The notes under the pieces: model-generated
Seen by the model: the letters and a program-made list of their open reading frames with translations, nothing else
Told to the model about the DNA's origin: nothing
The model's database searches: none
Translations under genes and position numbers: made by a program
Shown: piece by piece, positions 22,562 to 33,011 of the stretch
Position numbering within the stretch: position 1 is the stretch's first letter
Layout of the letters: each line of letters starts with the position of its first letter
NCBI RefSeq assembly: GCF_032854445.1
Contig: NC_088295.1
Coordinates: 72,136,028 to 72,200,027 of the forward strand
DNA: 64,000 nucleotides
Source of the DNA: Liolophura sinensis
Lineage: Eukaryota; Mollusca; Polyplacophora; Chitonida; Chitonidae
Reading direction: 5' to 3'

Positions 22562-23420
22562 GTAATACAGGAAGAAAAACTCTTTAGTTATATTGATAAA
22601 ATTATCACACAGCTAACCCGATGGCAATTTTCATGAAATCTAACTATTGATCACCATAGCAGCGCATGAAAAAAAAAACAGCTCTCAGACGAACAGCTAT
22701 TCATGCACTTACAAATACTGCCCATTTTACCTTTGGTTCGGATGTTTTATGTTAACTAATTTTAATTTATACCCGACCCCACCATCCATTATCAGTGTTG
22801 AAAAGAATTTCTGTAAATAGTGTATTATTTATCCTTGCAGTAAAAAGTGAGACTCCTCCCGGCAACCCGTCCCGCGGGTAATGTACAAAGCAGCCTTAAA
22901 TCCCCTAGTTCAAAGAGCCCTCTCTTTCTGCATATGAATCCAGCATCATTTCTAAGGCCGTTCTGCCATTCAGTGAGGGCAATGAATATTTTCTTTATTT
23001 TTCTCATTATGGTGGTACGAAACTGTGTAAAGCCACGAAAAATCCACGACCATGTGCAGGTTGCTGGAAGACCTTCCCACGTGCGCCCGGAGAGGAAGAC
23101 AACATGAGTTCAGCTTGAATTCACATCGATGACATTGGTGAGAGGCTCTTGGGTCATTGCGCCTCTTTGGCGTGCTAACCACCTCGGCCACGGAGATTGT
23201 GACAACGTTAAAACACATTATAATGATAACTTTCTGGTACTAAACCGTGTTATGATTTGTTTTATAAAAACAGGATATCTGTGACCAGTAACCACAGTTC
23301 GAAAAAGATAGTGATTAGAATTGCTCACGTAAAGTCAACAAGACCCCTCATAAGTCAGTTTGCATGTTTCACAACCCTCCAACTCTCTGAGAACAAGACC
23401 CATCTTATATAATCAGTTCC
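22562..23420 (+). repeat. Duplicated 'G' block, copy II
   Basis: Matches 7290-8240, with gggtaatgtacaaag, ggatgttttatgtta and ctcacgtaaagtcaacaag. It supplies the empty site (gaaaaagatagtga, near 23300) for the 26-bp insertion at 8055. Confidence 0.7.
22985..23205 (-). mobile_element. Decayed SINE, main family
   Basis: ttatggtggtacgaaactgt, ccacgaccatgtgcagg, ttcccacgtgcgcccggaga and gtgctaaccacctcggccac follow the family order on the minus strand. The distal tail is unrecognisable. The paralogue at about 7870-7960 lacks this material, so it was inserted after that duplication. Confidence 0.7.
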
Positions 23421-23834
23421 AAAATATTAGCGACTAACTGAAATCGACCTATACATACGAGTTACCTTCCTTGTACATGCTCAGTGATCTCTACATAGCA
23501 AATTAGCATGCTGGAATGAACTTACATTCCCAGGAGCCCGAGCATGGTGTGACGTTTGGTCGTTACTTTACAGTCTGTGCCACACAAACGAATGGTGAAG
23601 CTTTCCCAACTAAAGTAACCGGGATCTAAGCTGTTGTCTTGTGTTCATTCTTGGATGTGGGTTGACAATGTGTGTGGAAAGTAGTCACAAAGCGCTTATG
23701 TATTACAAGATAACAATGGTTACTCCTGCTTGGGCCCGTGTAGCCGTTGTGCGGGAAATGGTACTCCATGATGCACAACCATTTCTTTTTGGATAAGAGC
23801 TTCATAAATTATACTAATTTCTAATGATGCAATT
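23421..23834. other. No recognised feature
   Basis: No coding frame, repeat or RNA recognised. Confidence 0.5.
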
Positions 23835-24088
23835 GACTTGATTGGTGTTTTACACCGTACTCAAGAATATTTCACTTATACGACGGCGGTCAGCATTTTG
23901 GTGGGAGGAAACCCGGTAGAGCCCTGGGGGGAACCCACGACCATCCGCAGGTTGATGCAGGCCTTCCCACGTACGGCCGGAGAGGAAGCCAGCATGAGCT
24001 GGACTTGGACTCACAGAGACCGCATTGCTGAGAGGCTACTAGGTCATTACGCTACGCTAGCGCGCTAACCAACTGAAACACGGATGTT
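23835..24088 (-). mobile_element. Full-length tRNA-derived SINE, main family
   Basis: From tail to head on this strand: gattggtgttttacaccgta, ctcaagaatatttcactta, cgacggcggtcagcatt, acccacgaccatccgcagg, ggccggagaggaagccagc and cgctagcgcgctaaccaact. A 76-residue frame across it is simply SINE sequence. Possible target repeats are gatgcaatt before and gatgcattt after, which is weak. Confidence 0.92.
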
Positions 24089-24584
24089 CCAACGATGCAT
24101 TTATAAGTCACAGAAAACGGATGTCGACGATTGTTAAACATAACTTGTTGCATTTTTATCGTATTATGTAATATCTAGTCGGATAGACTCTGGACGTGCA
24201 TAGTTGTGAAAAGGTGAGCCATATATCAATTCATCAAACAATTCCCCCAGCTAGGGCATTCGACATTTAGTCAACGCATACGTAGCCTGGCGAAGTGGGC
24301 ACTTAAGTGACACGTTGGATTTGTCTGTATGCCCTGAAATTATTGGTAATACGACCTATCGTATAAAATTTGTCCCTCAATCAATCAGATCTTACCAAGA
24401 TAAATATAGATATACTAGACAATCTAAATAGGGGACGGTTCTGGTGATATCTAAGAATTTGTCTAAGTTCCTCCGCTCTCAGCTTGTTTTTGTCATTACA
24501 TGCCTTAGGTTTAATGTATACCCACATACAACTGGTCAGTTTTTGAAAACTTTTTGTGAAACCAAGAATTTGCAAATATATTTT
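24089..24584. other. No recognised feature
   Basis: Overlapping short frames on both strands at about 24381-24644, none recognisable. Confidence 0.45.
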
Positions 24585-24750
24585 ACTGTAAATTTTACAG
24601 TAGGGATATGTTGTACACTTGGCAGCAAAATATACCGGTAGCAAACTACCACTAACTTACTGTAAATTATTTCACAATAAAATACTGGCAGAAAAGGTGC
24701 CAGTAACTTACTGTAAATTAGGTGCCAGTATTTTACAATAAATTTTACTT
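24585..24750. repeat. Clustered TTACTGTAAATT motifs
   Basis: ttttactgtaaattttacag, cttactgtaaattatttcac, cttactgtaaattaggtgcc and gccagtattttacaataaa recur within 165 bp, partly as inverted pairs. This may be the remains of a small inverted-repeat element. Confidence 0.45.
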
Positions 24751-24827
24751 TAAGCGTTTTCTAGTGTATGCCTGACGTTAAAGTTTGAAAGAATATTTCA
24801 CCATACGGATATTTTTAAGAGAACATT

Positions 24828-25507
24828 GTAAAAAAGGGCAATTAGAAAAATTACTTCCTCAGGCCGCCTGATACCCAATCGCTTTTTTGCCAGCGAAAAA
24901 TGTTACCCGTTGCCGAACTATCTCTATTTTCTACTCTGTTACAAAGTCATATTTATTTTTATTCCACAGAAACTATTCCTGTAAGTTTAAAGTCCTGTTT
25001 AATCAAAGAAGAAATTTTAAATCCGTATCACACGCAAAACAGACAGCTAACCTTCCACAAACCATTGTATAAAACAAATCTATCATATTATTTATTCAGA
25101 ACTTCCGGCCCTAGGGAATGGAATAAGCTGTCATTAACACTAAGATCAGTTTCTTCTAAATCGCACTTTCAGTCTTTATTAAAATCTTTTCTTCTTTCTA
25201 AGCTGCAATCTTCAGTCTAAGAGTACACAGTTAAGGCATAGTTGAGGTAAAATAAATACATATATATTTAGAGAGAAAAAATTATTTAGGCACAAACAAA
25301 TGTCAGCCTCACCCTCCAATGCTGTTATTGCTTACACATGGGAACTCAACCTGAGCTTTGTTCCCACCATGTATTATGTCTTTCTAGACATCATTGTTAT
25401 CACCTTGTGTCTGTATTTCGTTGATGTCTTAAAATCCAATGTATATATTTATTTTATTTTTGCTTGGCTAATAAAATCAATCAATCACTTAATCAATCAA
25501 TCAATAA
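24828..25507 (+). mobile_element. LINE 3' end: last part of ORF2 plus 3' UTR
   Basis: The frame at 24900-25220 encodes the typical non-LTR ORF2 C-terminus: YHTQNRQLTFHKPLYKTNL, then SGPREWNKLSLTLRSV, then FQSLLKSFLL. Just upstream, in another frame, KRAIRKITSS (from 24832) is the usual residue run at the end of the reverse transcriptase thumb, so one frameshift separates them. The 3' UTR runs to a repeated aatc tail at about 25480-25507. The element is severely 5'-truncated and inactive. It looks CR1/jockey-like; the clade is a guess. The 122-residue frame at 25300-25668 is UTR plus flank, not a gene. Confidence 0.8.
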
Positions 25508-25899
25508 TTGTACTCAGATTTCAAATAATAACAAACATGCTCCACACACTGTACATATGTATGCATTATCCAACACATGTAAAATATATCTATGATATAA
25601 AAATATATTTTACCAATCTATCAACTGTAAAAACAAGTTACATTTATGCCCTCAATCATTCACATTAGTCCAATGTGATTTTCGTTTGTTGTCCCAGTGT
25701 TACCATACGAAGCTCGTGATATAGACACGATGGTGAACACAATTTACAAAATCTAGGAAGGGATTAATTTATTTTGCAAGTATAAAATGGTGATTGCTCC
25801 TCCAATGTTAGGGGGTTAAAGGTTGACCATAAATCATCGAAACTGCACCAATGTCAAATGAAATATTCATTGGCATCTCCGATTGACAGAGCGGCTGTA
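25508..25899. other. No recognised feature
   Basis: AT-rich flank of the LINE, no coding signal. Confidence 0.5.
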
Positions 25900-27340
25900 G
25901 ACTGCTGGATTCAAAGTTAGAGAATAAATTGCGACGGTTAACAAAAATGTAAACCTAGAGCTAAGGCTTTGTGGTCTCATTGTACATTACCGCGTGGGAG
26001 GTGATGCCCGGGCACAGATGGACAATTTATTATGTAAAAAAAGCTTATATGGATATGACAATTTATGAGACAGTAATTATTGGCATGTGTTGAAATTAAC
26101 AAGGAATGTCAGTCTAACTGAGAAAAAGTGACAAAATTGAAACAAAGAAATACTATAATAATTTCTAAAACGTCATAAAAATAAAAATAAACTTGAAGAT
26201 CATTATTGGCTAATTGGCGTTGAATAACAAGAACCAATACAGCCAGAATGAGCAGACTGGAAATTTTTTTCACACATAAATTCTAGTTTTATATAAAACT
26301 GATTACGATACAACAGCTTTTAAGGTAGATATTGAATATGGAAACAAATCCGCTGATAGACGGATAAGCCATCAGGTTCTGTGATAGGGAGATCGGTCGC
26401 TCACTTGGTAGAATCAGCTTCGATCCAGGGTCAATCCTGGGTCCTGGCACATCCGATACCTTAAGAGAGGAAGTCGTAGCTTCCTCGCTTGGTATTCAAC
26501 ATTAAGGGGAAGTGCAACGACTGGTTGATCCGAATCAGTATAATGGCTCGGGTGGGGCGCCTTACTTGCCTTAGGTAAGTTGTCTCGGTGAAGCAGCACT
26601 AGATAAAAGAGTGTTGGAAATCCGTCCTGCAGCAAGGAGGCACATTACATGCACTTTAAGGATTCCTTCGTCATCAAATGAAAAATTGTTAGGTACGACG
26701 TTAAACCCCAAGCACTCACTCACTCTGTGATACAGAGTGTGTTCTCGTCCGTCGCTTTCCTATAACCTTTAATCAGATACCAGCAGAGATCGGGCCAGCT
26801 GCCGAGTGTGTGTATAGGAACCGATATCACAGTTCAGTCTGGTCACCAGACACAAGAAATGATTACGCAATTTTCCGGCTCATCACAGTTCCTGGCTACA
26901 TCAATATCTCCAGAAGTGTAAATCACAAGACTGTAGTCTACAGAGAACCGTCGTGGTAACATGTAAGTTCACTGATCAGTCTTACACAGTGTGTCGACTG
27001 CTTTGTCCACGTAATCACTGGCAGATGCGGGTTTTAATGAAAACAGTAAAACCGAGATGAGATTTCACTCATCTCGGTGAAATGAGAGATAGAGAGCGTG
27101 TCTTCGGACGACTTGATCATCAGGAAAGGGCTGTCATCTATCAAGGCTTTCTGTCATCCTGACTTCATCTCAGTGTCAGAACAATTAAGGGTAAGAAAAC
27201 ATCAGAACAGTTCAGAACAGAACTAAATCACTCAGTTTTTATTCTCCAAGAATAATAAAGACGGTGTGAGGGTCTGACTGATGGAGGTCACAGAATGGAT
27301 AGGCAATGATGCTTTGAGGAACACGCCCACAAGTGAGGGA
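25900..27340 (+). repeat. Duplicated 'C' and 'E' blocks, third copy
   Basis: About 25957-26250 matches 3660-3900 and 18010-18250. About 26733-27335 matches 6130-6700 and includes ctgatcagtcttacacagtg and gaacacgcccacaagtgagg. Copies diverge after tatcaataccttc at 27363. It is interrupted by the SINE at 26387-26723. Confidence 0.65.
26387..26723 (+). mobile_element. Full-length SINE, (ACTC)n-tail family, 9-bp target duplication
   Basis: tRNA-like head ggtcgctcacttggtagaat, B-box region gatccagggtcaatcctggg, a central body, and 3' end gtacgacgttaaaccccaag with cactcactcac. The flanking repeats tctgtgata lie at 26378-26386 and 26724-26732. A paralogue near 22262-22300 (gctctgtgatgcagtgtgtc) gives the uninterrupted order. 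This family is common in gastropod-type genomes as I recall. Confidence 0.88.
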
Positions 27341-27714
27341 AAGACTGCAAGATATCAATACCTTCAATACGGACAGCAAATCGAAACTAACCATTTTGTG
27401 AAAAACAGATAATAGAAGCAGGTTTGTCCGCACAGCAGGAAATAACATTGCAAAAAAGTGTTCAGTTTGGAACATGGACTACTGCCATTGTACAGGAAAT
27501 ATGCGCATGTATTTATCAACGCCAACGAAAAGTGCTTTAGGAGATACAGCCAGAGTGCAGCTTACATACGATTGATGTTTTCATGCAGGATCGGGCAAAA
27601 AGCTTTGCACATATCATTTTTATGAAGATGTCTCACTAGAACTTTTCTCACATGGTTTGGTCGAAACCCTAAATATTCATCTCGCGATTTACCGGGTGCA
27701 TAAGCTGTTTCACC
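27341..27714. other. No recognised feature
   Basis: Overlaps one minus-strand frame (27239-27475) that begins in repeat sequence. Nothing recognisable. Confidence 0.45.
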
Positions 27715-27846
27715 TTCATGAACACCTGTGCTGTGGTTCGTGAATGCCTATGCTGAAGTTCATGAATACCGGTGCGGAGATTCGTGAATACCGGTGCGGA
27801 GATTCGTGAATACCTGTGTTGACGTCCGCAAATACCTGTATATAAA
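27715..27846. repeat. 22-bp minisatellite, six units
   Basis: Units begin at 27715, 27737, 27759, 27781, 27803 and 27825, with consensus ttcgtgaataccggtgcggaga. The third to fifth are most alike; the outer ones are decayed. Confidence 0.8.
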
Positions 27847-28312
27847 CCAAAACGGAACAGGAGATCGCTAGAGCTAGGTCCGGTATGCCCGCATGGTTTG
27901 CACGGCAATTAAACTAAACCTTTCTGTAACAAATATTATTGATTCCTTTAGTCACGGTTATGGATTCCAGTCTATGTACAAAGTGTGCTAAGTCTTTAGT
28001 GGTACGTATCTAACTGTGCTAAACCTAGGGCAAGAAAAGTTTTAACGAAATTATTCTTTGGACAAGTCAACTTTATAACTTTTTAGATTGAACAAATAAG
28101 CTGGCACTTTGCAATTTTTTGGCACATATTGTTATGGATTACGTAACTTGTTTGACGCAGTGGATATTACATGCGTAAATCACTGTAACATAATTAGTAA
28201 CGGACAACTAATTTGTCTTCAGATAACCAACTTACGTTCACATTATATATATTTTCCTAAAGTTTTAACATAATTGTTTCAATCACATATCAACCTTGTG
28301 TCTTTGCTACAG

Positions 28313-28424
28313 GACTTAACAGCAAATCTGGCATTTTGCCTGACATCAAGAGGAAAACAGTATTTAATCAATGGAGTTATAACGATCCATGTTATCAACA
28401 AGCTGCCCCTGGACAAAACACACT
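28313..28424 (+). CDS. Candidate internal exon, unknown protein
   Basis: A 112-bp segment lies between a good acceptor (cttgtgtctttgctacag, ending 28312) and a consensus donor (gtgagt at 28425-28430). Two of three frames are open. The frame starting at 28315 gives LNSKSGILPDIKRKT, then VFNQWSYNDPCYQQAAPGQN, which looks more protein-like than the other (DLTANLAFCLTSRGKQ). In that frame the introns would be phase 1 and phase 2. I do not recognise the family. No partner exon was found with confidence; a small ATG-started run with a gtacgt donor at about 27965-28006 is possible but unsupported. It lies in unique sequence, away from repeats. Confidence 0.38.
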
Positions 28425-28696
28425 GTGAGTTTTACGTTTGCCATTCATAAGCCTTCACGATAAAAGGGAAGTAGATACATCTTATGGCCTGCGAGAGCAC
28501 TGAGTGGATCTCATATTCATTTCTTTGGAGCAGATGACGCTCACACTGAGTGGGAAATTTAATGATAACCCAAAATCAGTGTTTCTAGCCAACGACAGAG
28601 CGCACTGATCGCAAAAGCCTTTCCTCGCACTGAGAGGGATAATAATTATGATCATTTTGGTGTTGTAAGGAGCAAATAGAAAGTTATAGTACACTG
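28425..28696. other. No recognised feature
   Basis: Follows the candidate exon; would be intron if that exon is real. Confidence 0.4.
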
Positions 28697-28938
28697 CTGT
28701 TTACGCTATACTGAAGTATATTTTACTTATACGACGGCGGCCGCCATTATCGTGGGAGGAAACTGGACAGAGCACAGGGGAAACCCATGACCATCCGTCG
28801 GTGGCTGATAAACCTTTCCACATACTGCCAGAGAGGAAACCAGCGTGAGCTGGGCTTGAACTCAAAGCAACCGCATTAGTGAAAGGCTCCTGGGATATGG
28901 TGCCGCCCTGGCACGGTAACCCCCTTGGCCAAGGAGAC
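28697..28938 (-). mobile_element. Older SINE, main family
   Basis: ttacgctatactgaagtata, cttatacgacggcggccgcc, cccatgaccatccg, gaggaaaccagcgtgagctg and taacccccttggccaagga follow the family order from tail to head. It is more diverged than its neighbour and lacks an AT-rich tail. A truncated SINE inserted just beside its head. Confidence 0.85.
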
Positions 28939-28954
28939 AGCGATAACAGTTATA

Positions 28955-29108
28955 TTTATTTATTTATTTATTTATTTGATTGGTGTTTTACGCCGTACTC
29001 AAGAATATTTCACTTATACGACGGCGGCCAGCATTATGGTGAGAAGAAAACGAGCAGAGCCTGGGGAAACCCACGGCCATCCGCAGGTTGCTGACAGACC
29101 TTCCCACG
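28955..29108 (-). mobile_element. 5'-truncated SINE with 13-bp target duplication
   Basis: Has the tail (atttattt repeats), gattggtgttttacgccgta and the core to gctgacagaccttcccac, but no tRNA head. Perfect gataacagttata repeats flank it at 28942-28954 and 29109-29121, so it inserted in this headless state rather than being cut later. Confidence 0.93.
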
Positions 29109-29121
29109 GATAACAGTTATA

Positions 29122-31321
29122 AATTGAAGAGTAAATAATATTAACAGGGAATTTACCTGTACCTTATAATATTGATAGTACATTGTAAGGTATATCCTAG
29201 GTTGATTGGTATTTAACATATGAATTCATGGGCACGGTAAATGTAAATTCAAAGACAATATGTAAAATTCTACAAAATTTCCAACAGTATTTCCATGTAC
29301 ATGATATGAAGAAGGGACTTGAACCGTCTGTGATTCTGATACCGGCTTGATGTGAAAGTGTTATCCGAGAAGCAGTCGAATCGATCTTGTCCCATTTGAC
29401 AGGTGAGTTCAAAAATACACCCTTCAAGTCAGTTATCTTGATGTTCTTTTTGTTAATATTGTGAGCCTGTGTTCCACAAATAAACAGAACATCTTGTTTG
29501 TAATAATGAGATATTCTCATACCACAGAAAATGTCCAGGGCGCTTTTGTCATCCTCTTCCCTGGCCCCGTTAACCTAGAGATAGCGCAAAGCTCGTATTC
29601 GCTTGTCTGTTGTCTTGCCACAAAACACACAAATCTTAAAACCCTATGTAATCCAAACAAGCTGTGGTTCAGGCATCATTGAGACAAGCGTGTTTGTTCA
29701 GCTGAAAGGACCCGTCCACAACATCTGTTTTCGTTTCACTTCTGAGACACCAGGATTCCAATCGGTCGAGAGTTCGTCTTTTGTTCCTCATGAAATACCC
29801 GAGCGCATACCCTAGCATGGTTGTGTGATATAACATTTATGCATATCACTAGGGATGCTGGTATTCTGTTCTCGCTAATCGATTTTTTGTGTATGTTTTA
29901 TGTTGTTTTCTCTTCTCGCATGTATGTAATTTGGATGTCTTTTTTCCCATCTGGACAAATTTAATGCGTTTTTAAAGTATCATTCTCTCTCTTACCACAA
30001 TATACATAAACCTATCATGATCATGTATTTGCTCATTGGCATTATTTATTAAAACATGTTTTGGTTATTTTATAAAACATCTCAAATGACAAATTAATAC
30101 CTCCTGGCGTGTGGTTTTAAAAATCTCTTCGTTTCCCACAGATTGCTGAGATCGTGAACACTTTGGCAACGGTTTTCAAAACTTGATTAGTTTATTACTG
30201 TTCCAAAGGGCGATAATCATCTTGATTGTGAGAACACGATTCGCCCAAATATTCATATCCCGTCCCCCGAGAACCAACCTGATACGACGATGACACACGA
30301 TGCCTGACAGTGCCATCATTAACATTACCTTTGGCCTTCCATAATAAATACAAGAAAGATTATATGTCTGTAATCATCACACGGAAATTGACTGCTGCTT
30401 TGAAGTCAGTTTTGATGTGGACACCAGCTCCTAGACAGATATAGCCAGGCACCACAACTCATGTGGCTGAGGTTTCGGGATTTGTTCTGGGTTGCTTCTG
30501 CAACAGCCATTTGGTATGGTAGAATGGGATCTGATGCAACATATGTAGTTCTAAAGCTACAAGTTGAATACCACAACAACTATGTATAACAGAACAAATG
30601 CTACATCTAGTAGAAATAGACACATTGTATAGTGTGTGCTTTAAATAGGTTAAATATTGTTTCACATCCTGTTGGGTTTGGTGACATCTTAAATTTGGCA
30701 GGTTTGTGATATCCGGCTAGGTGTGTTTATAGCCCACCACATACCGTGATACCTCATCCCCATAAAACTCATAAACATAAGTGAACCAATCTTTGTTAAA
30801 AAGGTATTTTTCAACGAAAATGCTTAAAAAATCCAACTTTGTCTTCATAAAACAGTAAGCAGATTTAAGGCCTAGTTCGATGTGTTAGCTTCGTAAGTCG
30901 GCAAGTGAAGATCGGGTTGAGCAGTCATTATATTATCGATGCTTACATGTGACTGTAAATTTAAAGATGACATCTGTAAATAGGGTACCCCTATGGGAGA
31001 TTAAAGATGAGATACAACCGGATTGTTTGACTCTCAGATCAGCGATAGGTCAAGATAGGTCAAAAACAGCGATTCACAAGATCAAACAAAGAAACAAGAA
31101 GACGCTTGAATAAGTTCAATACATATTTTAGAACAAAACAGACAAATAATGCAACTGACAATGATATACAAAACAATACAAATAATTACAAAAATATATA
31201 ATCTCTTCCTGATAACAGCGTCTAAACCCGGATGGAATATTCCGGCTTCCAAAGGCGAGTCAGTTCACGCAAAGATAGCATCCACAGTCAATAGGAATTC
31301 TCCAAGCAAAGGATGACCGTC
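29122..31321. other. Apparently unique, no supported gene
   Basis: Frames at 29197-29520 (minus), 29461-29682 and 29603-29815 (plus) overlap one another and none is recognisable. No SINE or tandem array was seen. The candidate terminal run around 30985-31000 (atagggtacccctat) is a short palindrome only. Confidence 0.45.
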
Positions 31322-31324
31322 CGA

Positions 31325-31640
31325 TAAGTGACAAGCTGGGTCGACAGTAGCGTCCGTGATGCTGAGCTGGCGATGTATGTTTCACTCCTAGGAAATATAG
31401 ACAAAGTCACTTCCAGGGTAAACTGGGATGAAATGTACGTAATCCCACGAAGAAACAATGAGCGATACAAGCTCCAAAATAACGTCTCAAAAAATAGCAA
31501 GTGGCGAAACACCGGCTCACAAAGTGCTGCGTACAGAAAATGGAGTACAAATAACGAATGTCGTTAAAGCCGATATCTCCAATCTCGATAAAATCCTTCA
31601 CAATGAAATGACTGTAAATATGACTGCTGTCATGTGGGCT
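31325..31640 (+). other. Possible decayed coding region, unknown
   Basis: One frame open from 31328 to 31567 reads ELAMYVSLLGNIDKV and NWDEMYVIPRRNNERYK. A second frame takes over at about 31458 with SDTSSKITSQKIASGETP and later ADISNLDKILHNEMTVN up to a stop at 31641. The two look like one polypeptide broken by a frameshift near 31455, but I do not recognise it and chance is possible. No splice or promoter signal decides it. Confidence 0.25.
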
Positions 31641-32851
31641 TGAGTAAATGACTGCTCTCACATGGACTGGAATAAATGATTGCGAGCTTCACACCTCCCT
31701 CGCTCATATTTATAGACTAAAGTAAAGAAAATTTACAACACCGATACACATTTCTAGAATGTACACTCTATTTACAAAGACACTAAACTCATAAACATCG
31801 AAGCCTCGAGAACGTTCGACTGAATCACAAGTGCTCGGTATAACACACACTGAGGGAAAATGTAGGGCAGACACTTACAAATGAAAAAAAAAGCACAAAT
31901 GTAATACAATATTTAAAGACGGGGCTTGTAACACCACCTCTGACCTGAATGTGCCCGGTTTTTTGATCAGCCTTACTGATCGAACGATTTAACGAATGGT
32001 GGATTCTAAATTGACTGCATAAAGGTCTCGGGTAAGACTGCATAGCGATTTGTCTTGAGTGTGATTAAAGCGCAGCATAAATGGTTCAAATTTATTTCCA
32101 GTTCTCTGATTTTTGGAGATCATGGTTGTCGTATGACTGTGTTATGAGGACTACAATTTTACACGGCACTAAGTATTGTGATACACGGGGGATCTTGAGG
32201 CCACTTTCGCAAAGATGGCGTACTGGTACGATATTATACATATAGGACAATGGTACTTTAGTAGCGACTTACAAAATATTGTACCTCAAATGTCGTTCGC
32301 CGCTTTGTGAAAGTAGCCGCTGGTTCAGTCAGAATCATGTCATAAGACTATAACATGAGAATCTGTACAGCTTTGGGGATAAACCAAGCACTGGTCGACA
32401 CGATATCAGTAAGAAGTAAGTTGGGCTTCTAGAAACAATAACAATTTGAAGAAAGAAAATTGAAATAAACATGGAACGAAGCAAACAAAAAATAGAGAAA
32501 CACAGGAAACTAAGCCACCTAATCATGGGTTTTATGAGAAAATAGACTAAAGAAGATTCATTCTTGCATTGTCCATAATGGTAGAGTTGTTTTTTTTTTT
32601 TTCAAAATTTAATTCCTTTCATTGCTCCGTACCCAACTTACGGGCAATAAATGCCCACCATCTTATAACTCAAGAAAGCTCGAAGTTTGTTTTCCTAGAA
32701 AATCCCTGATTTTTTTTTTGGCCTTATCTTTGGTCCAGTGGGAAAAATGATCTTCATGTTCACTTCTATCACGTGGCATGAAATCCTACATTATATGGGA
32801 AATATTAAGAGTACTCATTCTAAATTCTGAACATGTATGCCATAATACCTT
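31641..32851. other. No recognised feature
   Basis: AT-rich with T runs near 32590 and 32710. Nothing recognised. Confidence 0.45.
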
Positions 32852-32864
32852 CACGAAGGAGAAC

Positions 32865-32998
32865 CTGCGGATGGTCGTGAGATTCCGCCGGGCTCTGCCG
32901 GGTTTCCTCCCACCATAATGCTGGCTGCCGTCGTATAAGTGAAATATTCTTGAGTACAGCGTAAAACACCAATCAAATAAATAAATGAATAATAAATA
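32865..32998 (+). mobile_element. 5'-truncated SINE with 13-bp target duplication
   Basis: Begins ctgcggatggtcgtg, runs through ccaccataatgctggctgcc and gagtacagcgtaaaacacc, and ends in an aataaata tail. Flanking repeats cacgaaggagaac (32852-32864) and cacgaagaagaac (32999-33011) differ at one base. Confidence 0.92.
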
Positions 32999-33011
32999 CA
33001 CGAAGAAGAAC

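Noticed and set aside
25300-25668. 122-codon frame with hydrophobic stretches
   Set aside because: It lies in the LINE 3' UTR and its flank.
31910-31945. Purine run followed by tgtaacacc as a possible LTR start
   Set aside because: No second LTR, primer-binding site or pol sequence is visible.
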